Source of the DNA: Celeribacter neptunius
Lineage (GTDB): Bacteria; Pseudomonadota; Alphaproteobacteria; Rhodobacterales; Rhodobacteraceae
Reading direction: 5' to 3'
Assembly: GCF_900113955.1 (NCBI RefSeq)
Contig: NZ_FORH01000008.1
Span: 186,001-250,000 of the forward strand
DNA: 64,000 nt
This document shows, piece after piece, positions 52,461 through 59,088 of the stretch. Position numbers and translations under genes: made by a program. Below the pieces are notes generated by a model. That model had not been told where the DNA came from. It made no database searches and was given only the letters and a program-made list of their open reading frames with translations. Position 1 is the stretch's first letter. Each line of letters begins with the position of its first letter.

Positions 52461-52781
52461 TCATGTGAGCTCCGCCTGTTCGAACCCGACCACCTGCGCG
52501 ATCTGATCCCGGGTCGGGCTGGTGAAGCGCAACACCAGACAAAACAGGGCCACGCCGATGCCATCCCGGGTGAGACGCCCGGTGATGGTGGCGGCTTTGC
52601 CCTCGGAGACGATCTGGGTCACGGTCACGCTGACCGGCGCGGTGATCCCCGGCATCGCGGCCAGAATTTCGGCCCGGCCCACCATGCTGTCGTGGCCGGT
52701 GCGGTCCCAGCTCGCCGTTTCCGACAGGCTGGACGGGGCCAGGGTTCCGATACCAAGAAAGGCCAGCGCCATGTCGATCAT
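52461..52781 (-). CDS. Small protein with a possible NTF2-like fold
   Basis: Protein of about 106 residues lying antisense between CZB genes 1 and 2. The pattern (helices, then VSVTVTQIVSEGKAATITGRLTRDGIGVALFCLVLRF strands) resembles SnoaL/NTF2-like folds. GGAG 6 nt before the ATG at 52781 supports this start; the frame continues open to an ATG at 52928 (155 residues), without a ribosome site. Convergent with CZB 1, 26 bp away. Function unknown. Confidence 0.5.
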   Translation of the reverse strand: MIDMALAFLGIGTLAPSSLSETASWDRTGHDSMVGRAEILAAMPGITAPVSVTVTQIVSEGKAATITGRLTRDGIGVALFCLVLRFTSPTRDQIAQVVGFEQAELT

Positions 52782-52898
52782 GGGCTGCTCCGTCGCGTCG
52801 GGCCGCAGATCGGCGGCGTAGCGCAGGCGGGTTTGCGGGGCGGGTGTGATCGCGTCTGATCCCTGGCTGATCTCGGGTTCCTCCCGCTGTTTATCACC

Positions 52899-52906
52899 GG
52901 TTAAGT
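52899..52906. promoter_or_regulatory. GGTTAAGT element upstream of CZB protein 2
   Basis: GGTTAAGT, 65 bp before the start at 52972. The same octamer occurs upstream of CZB protein 3 (53543-53550). Its complement, ACTTAACC, contains TTAACC, the Rhodobacterales CtrA half-site pattern. Confidence 0.4.
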
Positions 52907-52971
52907 GGTTGCCAATACCCTCTGCCATTAAACTTGGTGTCTGAACCCTCTTTTGGCGAGGTATGTGAGCG

Positions 52972-53382
52972 ATGCGAGAGATCCTGGGGAAAGATGGCGA
53001 CAGCCGGTTGCGGGATGCGATTTGCGGCCATGTCGATTGGCTGCGCAAATTTCAGGTCTGTATCGAAAAGGGGGCGCTCGATCGCAGCGCCCATGACATC
53101 TCCTGTCACAACAAATGTGATTTCGGGAAATGGCTGGAAACGCTGGCCGTCGATCCCTCGGATCCGACCTTGCAGAAATTCGGCATTATCGACGGGCTGC
53201 ACCGGCGTTTTCACAGCCAGGCCGGAGACATCGCCCACAAGATCGAAGCCGGGTTGCAGCAGGAGGCGCAGGAGGCTTTCAGCTCCAAGTCGTTCCGGCG
53301 GATGACCCATTCTCTGGTCCTCAATCTCCACGATTGGCGTCAGGATTTCAAAGCCTCAATGACCCCAGGCGATTCGCTGTAA
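52972..53382 (+). CDS. Stand-alone CZB zinc-binding protein 2
   Basis: Protein of 136 residues, single CZB domain. Predicted ligands His20 (GHVDW), Cys49 (CDFGKW), His77 and His81 (LHRRFH). A further cysteine, Cys45, gives a C-x3-C arrangement (SCHNKC) shared with copies 3 and 4. The C-terminus has HSLVLNLHDWRQDF. GAGG lies about 10 nt upstream of the ATG. Confidence 0.85.
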   Translation: MREILGKDGDSRLRDAICGHVDWLRKFQVCIEKGALDRSAHDISCHNKCDFGKWLETLAVDPSDPTLQKFGIIDGLHRRFHSQAGDIAHKIEAGLQQEAQEAFSSKSFRRMTHSLVLNLHDWRQDFKASMTPGDSL

Positions 53383-53542
53383 CCGTTGCCCCGATCCCCG
53401 CTCGGTTCGGGACCGAGGCCTGTATTGCCTGGGCACGCGGTTTTGCGATGGTCTTGCCGCGGCTTTATGCGTCCTCTTTTTCACCTTCTCTTTCCGCCTT
53501 CTCCTTTCGCAATATGCGATCTCGCTTGGCATGTTTACGTAG

Positions 53543-53607
53543 GGTTAAGTGCCGCACCCTAGGGTGCGCGCGTAAGTCTCTGACTTGCTTGTGAAATACT
53601 TTATTAT
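53543..53607 (+). promoter_or_regulatory. Promoter region of CZB protein 3
   Basis: GGTTAAGT (53543-53550) is followed by a perfect 16-bp palindrome CGCACCCTAGGGTGCG (53553-53568). A likely promoter is CTGACT (53580-53585), a 16-bp spacer, and TATTAT (53602-53607). The palindrome centre would be near -53 and the GTTAA element near -67, both activator positions. Confidence 0.5.
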
Positions 53608-53622
53608 GACGAGAGGGTTTTC

Positions 53623-54030
53623 ATGCCGCACCATGATCAAAACCACGTAACCCACCATGATGACAGCCAGATACGCGACGCGATATGCGGTCATGTGGAC
53701 TGGCTGCGAAAATTCGCCGTTTCGCTGGAGACCGGGAAGCTTGACAGATCGGCGCATGACATTTCCTGCGACGACCGGTGCGATTTTGGCCAATGGCTGA
53801 CGACACTGCGTGCCGATCCCAATGATCCGGCGATGGAAAAACTGGATGTCATCAAGGCGCTGCACAGCCGGTTTCATCGCTACGCCGGCGAGATCGCGGG
53901 AAGGCTCGAAGCCGGGGAGAAAGAGAATGCGCATGCGCGTTTCACCTCTCCGGCCTTCAAACGGGTGACCAATTCTCTGGTCCTGAACCTGAATGACTGG
54001 CGACAGGATTTCAAACCGCTCATGGTCTGA
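53623..54030 (+). CDS. Stand-alone CZB zinc-binding protein 3
   Basis: Protein of 135 residues. Ligands His24 (GHVDW), Cys53 (CDFGQW), His81 and His85 (LHSRFH), with the extra Cys49 (SCDDRC). Distinctive is an N-terminal histidine-rich leader, MPHHDQNHVTHHDD, with five histidines in 12 residues, which may add metal affinity. The C-terminus has NSLVLNLNDWRQDF. GAGAGGG precedes the ATG. Confidence 0.86.
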   Translation: MPHHDQNHVTHHDDSQIRDAICGHVDWLRKFAVSLETGKLDRSAHDISCDDRCDFGQWLTTLRADPNDPAMEKLDVIKALHSRFHRYAGEIAGRLEAGEKENAHARFTSPAFKRVTNSLVLNLNDWRQDFKPLMV

Positions 54031-54063
54031 GGCCGAAGGGCTGGCGGATTTGCCGGCGCTCGC

Positions 54064-54093
54064 CCCAAACCTGATTTGCCCAAACCTGATATG
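54064..54093. repeat. 15-bp direct duplication
   Basis: CCCAAACCTGATTTG (54064-54078) and CCCAAACCTGATATG (54079-54093), 14 of 15 identical, adjacent, in the spacer between CZB genes 3 and 4. Confidence 0.65.
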
Positions 54094-54169
54094 CCGACCC
54101 GGCAGGCGCGCCCGTCCTTGTGCTCGAGCGCGCCTTTGGCATGTCCGGGGTCCGGCGATTTGATTCAAA

Positions 54170-54175
54170 TTTAAC
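54170..54175. promoter_or_regulatory. TTTAAC element upstream of CZB protein 4
   Basis: TTTAAC, 66 bp before the chosen start at 54242 (57 bp before the ATG at 54233), in an AT-rich segment (TTCAAATTTAACTGATC). Same element type as before CZB 1. Confidence 0.3.
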
Positions 54176-54241
54176 TGATCCCATTCAACATGAAAGAACA
54201 GGAGGTCACGGGCCTCCCATCATGAGTGAAGGATGAATGGT

Positions 54242-54643
54242 ATGACGACCTCTGCAGAGACACATGACGACACCCATATTCGCGATGCGATTTGTGGCCA
54301 CGTAGACTGGCTGCGCCACTTCAAGACCTGTATCGACAAGGGGCAGCTTGAGAAGGACTCCCATCACATTTCCTGTGACGATCGGTGCGAATTCGGCAAG
54401 TGGCTGAAAACCCTTCCCTTCGAGTCCAATGATCCGATCATGCTGAAACACAGTGTCGTCGTCGGGCTGCATCGCCGGTTTCACGCGGCGGCGGCCGAGA
54501 TCGCGCGCAAGGTCGAGGCCGGGGATCGCGCCGCCGCGAGCGAGGATTACACCTCCCACGCCTTCAGGCGCCTGACCAACTCCCTGATCCTCAATCTGAA
54601 CGACTGGCGTCAGGATTTCAAAAAGATGCAGGCCAAGCACTGA
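54242..54643 (+). CDS. Stand-alone CZB zinc-binding protein 4
   Basis: Protein of 133 residues. Ligands His20 (GHVDW), Cys49 (CEFGKW), His77 and His81 (LHRRFH); extra Cys45 (SCDDRC). Closest to copy 3. The C-terminus has NSLILNLNDWRQDF. The ATG at 54242 has GAAGG 9 nt upstream; the ATG at 54233 directly touches that site, so it is less likely. A small hairpin, GGAGG-N7-CCTCC (54201-54217), lies upstream in the leader. Convergent with the SPFH gene, 18 bp away. Confidence 0.85.
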   Translation: MTTSAETHDDTHIRDAICGHVDWLRHFKTCIDKGQLEKDSHHISCDDRCEFGKWLKTLPFESNDPIMLKHSVVVGLHRRFHAAAAEIARKVEAGDRAAASEDYTSHAFRRLTNSLILNLNDWRQDFKKMQAKH

Positions 54644-54661
54644 AGCCGGGCGGAACCGATG

Positions 54662-55780
54662 TCACACCCCCGGCGGCGGGGGCGGCGGCGCAACGGTGAA
54701 GAGCTGTGCCAGCTCGGTGACATCCTCGGCCCGGAGCCAGCCATCCTGACCCGGGGTCCAGACGAAGCTCTCGCGTTTGAGCGCGCCTTTGGCGGCCATC
54801 TGGCCCATTTCGGCTTTGGAATACGGCCCTTTGGTCTCGCCATTCTCCGCCACATGCCAGACATGTTCGACCGGCGGGGGCGGCGGCGGTGTCTGTGCCG
54901 CAGGGGCGGCAGCTGCGGGACGCGCGCCCCAGGGGCCCATTTGGCTCTGCGTCGCCATGGCCATGCCCATGCCGGCGCCCATGCCCGCCCCCATCGAGGA
55001 TGCCATGGCGGAATTTTCCGCGCTCATGGCTTCGGCGGCGTTGAATTTCATGTAATTGTCGAGATTGCCGACGATGCCCATCGAGGTGCGTTTGTCCATC
55101 GCCGCCTCGACCGCTTCGGGCAGGCTGATGTTTTCGATGTAGAATTCCGGGATGGTCAGACCGTATTCGGCGACCACTTTCGAGATCTCTGTCGCCACCA
55201 GCTTGCCAAGATCGGCGGTATTGGCCGCCATATCGAGAACCGGAATGCCCGAGCCCGCGACGATGCGCGAAAACGCCTGGACGATGATGTTGCGGATCTG
55301 GAACGAGATCTCGTCCATGGTGAATTCGCCGTCGGTGCCGACGATCTCGGTCAGGAACAGCGCCGGATCGGCGACCTTCACGGTGTAGGTGCCGTAGGCC
55401 CGAAGCCGCACCGGGCCAAACTCCGGATCGCGGCAGATGATCGGGTTTTTCGTGCCCCATTTCAGGTTGGCGAACCGCGTGGTGTTGACGAAATACACCT
55501 CGGATTTGAACGGCGAGCGGAAGCCGTGATCCCAATGTTGCAGCGTCGTCAGGATCGGCATGTTGTTGGTCTCGAGCATATAGAGCCCGGGGGTGAAGAC
55601 ATCGGCCAATTGCCCCTCATGGACGAACACCGCCGCCTGACCTTCGCGCACGGTGAGCTTGGCGCCGTATTTGATCTCGTGGCCCTCGCGTTCGAACCGC
55701 CAGACCATGGTGTCACGGCTGTCATCCACCCAATGGATGACGTCGATGAATTCACCAGAGAGAAAATCGAAAATACCCAT
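54662..55780 (-). CDS. SPFH-domain protein with C-terminal GYF_2 domain (YdjI-like)
   Basis: Protein of 372 residues. Residues about 25-245 are an SPFH/band-7-like domain of the virion core protein/YdjI type (IHWVDDSRDTMVWRFERE, REGQAAVFVHEGQLADVFTPG, LDMAANTADLGKLVATEI). A Met-Gly-rich linker (GAGMGAGMGMAMA) follows, then a proline run and a GYF_2 domain (about 310-362, VWHVAENGETKGPYSKAEMG). It ends in a second poly-proline run. It likely scaffolds membrane-associated complexes. GGAGGCCCCC precedes the ATG. Confidence 0.87.
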   Translation of the reverse strand: MGIFDFLSGEFIDVIHWVDDSRDTMVWRFEREGHEIKYGAKLTVREGQAAVFVHEGQLADVFTPGLYMLETNNMPILTTLQHWDHGFRSPFKSEVYFVNTTRFANLKWGTKNPIICRDPEFGPVRLRAYGTYTVKVADPALFLTEIVGTDGEFTMDEISFQIRNIIVQAFSRIVAGSGIPVLDMAANTADLGKLVATEISKVVAEYGLTIPEFYIENISLPEAVEAAMDKRTSMGIVGNLDNYMKFNAAEAMSAENSAMASSMGAGMGAGMGMAMATQSQMGPWGARPAAAAPAAQTPPPPPPVEHVWHVAENGETKGPYSKAEMGQMAAKGALKRESFVWTPGQDGWLRAEDVTELAQLFTVAPPPPPPGV

Positions 55781-55795
55781 GGGGGCCTCCTTAAC

Positions 55796-56776
55796 TCAAA
55801 GATCCTCGCCCATCAGCTCGTAAGCGATCCGGGTCGCGATCGGGCGGGCAATTTCAGGGCGCATGCCGGGGGCAAGGCGCGGGTCGTAGAGAATGCGCAA
55901 GAGCAGCTCGTCATGGCGTGTCAAAAGCGCGAATTCCTCGTCATCGTTGAAAATCGTCGGCCGGGCATAGGGGCTGTCATTGGCCAGTCCCAGCCCCTGG
56001 GCGATTTCTTCGTGGAAGCAGGATTTGCGCAACAAGTCAGGATGTTCGGCGCGAATGATCGCCACGGCGGAGCGGTAAGCCCCGTCATCGGCCGGGTCCG
56101 AGGCCACGACCAGACAATAGGACGAGCGCGGCATGTTGACGACCGAGCGCACCGCATCCTGACCGATGCCGGGAATGAGCTGGGTGAGCCGCGGGCCGAT
56201 GGCGCGGCGCTCATCCTCGTTGAGCACGAGCACGTGGAAATTCGCCCGCGACGATTGCGCAGATGACAGTGAGATGGAGTGGCCCGTGGCATTGGCGAGT
56301 CGGGACACCAGATGGTTGACCGTGGCGCGATCCGTGGCCTGTTTCTCCGGCGACACGGTGGCGCCGAACTCGAGGCCGATCCGCACGGGGACCTGCCAGC
56401 GATGCAGGTTCGCGGGGGTCACCTGGGCCACGAATTGGCCGTTGACCGAGGTATATTCGTCATTCAGCGCGATCGCGTCGAAATTCGCCGCCAGTTGCCG
56501 GGCGGAATAGGGCGTGTCCGGTCCGCCGCCATCGGTGCGCAACAGGTCATTGGCCAGAAGATCGGCCTGCATCCGCGCATAATAGCTCTCGAGCGCGAGG
56601 CTCACCTCGCTGCGTTGCGGGGGCACGGCGGCGATCGGTTGCGGCGCGGGCACTGTGGTCGGACGCGGGGTCGGCGCGGTGTCGGGGATCTGCACACAGG
56701 CGCTCAGCGCGAGGAAAGACCCCGCGCAGAGTGCAGCCCATCTGCTGGCCGACCTATGCCGTCCCGCGATCTTCAT
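55796..56776 (-). CDS. DUF2927 lipoprotein
   Basis: Protein of 326 residues with a lipoprotein signal (LALSAC, lipidated Cys near residue 27), a proline-rich linker, and a DUF2927 domain. CFHEEIAQGLGLAND has the HExxxxxGL pattern of zinc-metalloprotease-like sites in this family. Activity is not established. The ATG overlaps the telA stop as ATGA, so it is part of the same operon and places this operon at the envelope. Confidence 0.82.
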   Translation of the reverse strand: MKIAGRHRSASRWAALCAGSFLALSACVQIPDTAPTPRPTTVPAPQPIAAVPPQRSEVSLALESYYARMQADLLANDLLRTDGGGPDTPYSARQLAANFDAIALNDEYTSVNGQFVAQVTPANLHRWQVPVRIGLEFGATVSPEKQATDRATVNHLVSRLANATGHSISLSSAQSSRANFHVLVLNEDERRAIGPRLTQLIPGIGQDAVRSVVNMPRSSYCLVVASDPADDGAYRSAVAIIRAEHPDLLRKSCFHEEIAQGLGLANDSPYARPTIFNDDEEFALLTRHDELLLRILYDPRLAPGMRPEIARPIATRIAYELMGEDL

Positions 56777-57957
56777 CAGGAGGGAACGGCCGGCCCCGCC
56801 GCATTGGCAGAGGCTTTTGCCGAGGCCAGCGTATCGCGCAGATTGGCTTCCATGGTCTTGAGCTCGACCTCGGCCTCGGCGCGTTTGCGCTTGCCCTCAT
56901 CGGCAATCTGCAGGCTTTCCTCGATCGTGGCGATCAGCTCGGCATTGGCGGTTTTCACCGCTTCGATGTCGAAGACGCCGCGTTCCATCTCCTCGCGCAC
57001 CACCTTGTTGGCTTCGCGCAGGTTCTTGGCGTTGGCGGTCAGAAGCTCATTGGTGAGATCGGTCGCTTCGCGCACGGATTTCGCGGCCTCGGAGCTGCGC
57101 TGAATGGTCACCGCCTGCGCCAGCTGGGTTTCCCAGAGCGGCACGGTGTTAACGAGCGTCGAGTTGATCTTGGTCACCAAGGATTTGTCGTTTTCCTGCA
57201 CCAGACGGATCGAGGGCAGCGATTGCATGGTCACCTGACGGGTCAGTTTGAGATCATGCACCCGACGTTCGAGATCGTCACGCGCGGCGCGCAGATCGCG
57301 CAGCTCCTGCGCCTTGATCACCTGATCGGCTTCCGGCGCGGCATCGACGGCGGCGGCCAAGGCCGGGATGTCGGTCTCGTCCAATTCCTTGAGCTTCAGC
57401 TCGCCGGCGGCAATGTAGATCGCCAGCTCGTCGTAGAAGGTCAGGGTCTTTTCATAGAGCATGTCCAGCGACTTGATGTCCTTGAGCAGCTTGTGCTCAT
57501 GGGTCAGCAGGTTGTCGGTGATCTTGTCGATCTGGCTCTGCACATCCTCGAAACGGGCGACGAATTTCGCCATCGGCGCGGCGCGGCCCAAAAGCTTTTC
57601 CCACCAGCTGCGCTCACGGCGCACGTCGAGCTCGGAGACCGAGAAACCGCGAATGGTGGTGACGATGGAACGCAGGCTGTCGCCCGCCGGCCCGACATCC
57701 TTGTTCTTCACATCCTGCAACATCGCCTGGCTGATTTCCTGCAGCTCGGCCTGCGCGGCAGAGCCGAAGCGCACGATCGAATTGGTGTCGCCCATGTCGA
57801 TCTCGGCCTTGGCCTTTTCGACCGCACCTGCGACCGGGGTCTCGGCCAGCGTCGCCGGGTCGAGCAATTCGCCCTTCGGTTCGGGCAGGACCGCGAGGGT
57901 CACTTCCTCGACGTCTTTCAATGCGGCTTCGGCCTGTTGGCGGATAGTATCGGACAT
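56776..57957 (-). CDS. Toxic anion resistance protein (TelA/YaaN family)
   Basis: Helical, coiled-coil-rich protein of 393 residues of the TelA family (VQSQIDKITDNLLTHEHKLLKDIKSLDMLYEKTLTFYDEL is diagnostic). TelA homologues are tied to tellurite, antibiotic and envelope-stress tolerance; the mechanism is unknown. The ATG at 57957 has AGGGGAAG upstream; an ATG at 57987, overlapping the xpaC stop, has none. Confidence 0.88.
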   Translation of the reverse strand: MSDTIRQQAEAALKDVEEVTLAVLPEPKGELLDPATLAETPVAGAVEKAKAEIDMGDTNSIVRFGSAAQAELQEISQAMLQDVKNKDVGPAGDSLRSIVTTIRGFSVSELDVRRERSWWEKLLGRAAPMAKFVARFEDVQSQIDKITDNLLTHEHKLLKDIKSLDMLYEKTLTFYDELAIYIAAGELKLKELDETDIPALAAAVDAAPEADQVIKAQELRDLRAARDDLERRVHDLKLTRQVTMQSLPSIRLVQENDKSLVTKINSTLVNTVPLWETQLAQAVTIQRSSEAAKSVREATDLTNELLTANAKNLREANKVVREEMERGVFDIEAVKTANAELIATIEESLQIADEGKRKRAEAEVELKTMEANLRDTLASAKASANAAGPAVPS

Positions 57958-57983
57958 AGTGGCTTCCCCTGATCCAAACTCGT

Positions 57984-58895
57984 TCATGACATGATTTTAT
58001 CTTTGACGCCTTCACGCGCCAGACGATCGCGCAGCACTTCGATCTCGATGTCGAGGTCTGTTTTATCGTCCAAAAGCAACTTTTTATGACGGGCGTCGAA
58101 ATTCGCTTCGAGATCGTCCAGAAGCGCGAACCAGTCCTGTCGCGCCTGGGCGTTGCGGCTCTTTGCCCAGAGATCGGCATATTTCACCGTCGCATCGCGG
58201 GCACCCAGGAGATAAACGCCCAGGTATTTGCGCGCGGCGGTGAGATCGCGCGGGTCCTCTTCGACGGTGCGGAACATGGCGCGGGCGGTGGTGATGAACC
58301 TCTCCAGCCGGTCCTCGGCCTGGCGGTCGCCGGAGCGGTTGAGCGCCTCACGCATCGCCGACAGATGCGCCTCGGCCTCGTCCACCGCCTTGGCGACGCG
58401 GTCCTGCTGGAACAGGTCGATCTCGTCGAAACCTTTGTTCTTCAAAGGGTCGAGGCCGAAGGCGAGGCTGTGCAGAGCGACGCCGAGCACGGCGAAAATC
58501 ACCGTCTCCAGCGGGCCCCAGCCGAACCAGCCAACGAGCCCGAGGCCAAGCCCGGTCAGAACCGAGCCGAAGATTTTGCGCGGGATTGCCGGGCGGCGCG
58601 AGACCTTGCGCGCCTCATAGGCTTCTTCCGCCTTGAGCCCTTCGCGGGTCAGGAAGGCGGCGCCAACGAGGCAGCCGAGCGCCACCAGATAGCCGGCCAT
58701 GGTGACCGGCCCAGCGCCGAAGGCTTTCCAGGCCAGGGGCAGGGCGGCAAAGAACAACAGGTTCGAACGCGCGCCGACGCGCGACGGTTTCTTGCCGTCG
58801 AAAGGCCGCGCCGCAGGGGCGTTCACCGGCGCCTCGTCATCCGGGGAATAGGCGTCGCCTTTGGGGGAATAGGTGGAGCCGTAGCGCTTGGCCAT
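57984..58895 (-). CDS. XpaC-like membrane protein (5-bromo-4-chloroindolyl phosphate hydrolysis family)
   Basis: Protein of 303 residues: a basic N-terminus, four membrane helices (about residues 43-85 and 108-150), and a helical cytoplasmic part (about 155-300) with LEANFDARHKKLLLDDKTDLDIEIEVLRDRL. xpaC and telA-type genes are paired in Bacillus (xpaC-yaaN) and here. The family name comes from a plate phenotype and does not prove phosphatase activity. The start overlaps the upstream small ORF as TAATG. Confidence 0.8.
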   Translation of the reverse strand: MAKRYGSTYSPKGDAYSPDDEAPVNAPAARPFDGKKPSRVGARSNLLFFAALPLAWKAFGAGPVTMAGYLVALGCLVGAAFLTREGLKAEEAYEARKVSRRPAIPRKIFGSVLTGLGLGLVGWFGWGPLETVIFAVLGVALHSLAFGLDPLKNKGFDEIDLFQQDRVAKAVDEAEAHLSAMREALNRSGDRQAEDRLERFITTARAMFRTVEEDPRDLTAARKYLGVYLLGARDATVKYADLWAKSRNAQARQDWFALLDDLEANFDARHKKLLLDDKTDLDIEIEVLRDRLAREGVKDKIMS

Positions 58896-58981
58896 TACAT
58901 GCCCTGCGCTTTGATCGTGACGTAAAAGGTCAACGCCACCAAAAGGTAATAGGCGAGTTTCGAAAACACGCTGTCGCTCAC
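58895..58981 (-). CDS. Small membrane peptide in the xpaC-telA operon
   Basis: An unannotated-size gene of 28 codons starting with GTG at 58981. The peptide begins MSDSVFSKLAYYLLVALTFY, has one hydrophobic helix (LAYYLLVALTFYVTI) and a short tail (KAQGM). AAGAGGG lies 7-8 nt upstream. Its stop overlaps the xpaC start as TAATG, which couples the two translations. I know no family for it. It may be a regulatory or assembly subunit of the XpaC/TelA system. Confidence 0.6.
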   Translation of the reverse strand: MSDSVFSKLAYYLLVALTFYVTIKAQGM

Positions 58982-59088
58982 GGGCACCCTCTTACGTCAG
59001 ACAGATCTTTCCCAAGATATAGGAAGGAATCGCCTCAGACGAAAGGGTTAAGGGGAGCGGTGGCCCCGCTTTCCCCCTCAGATGCGGC

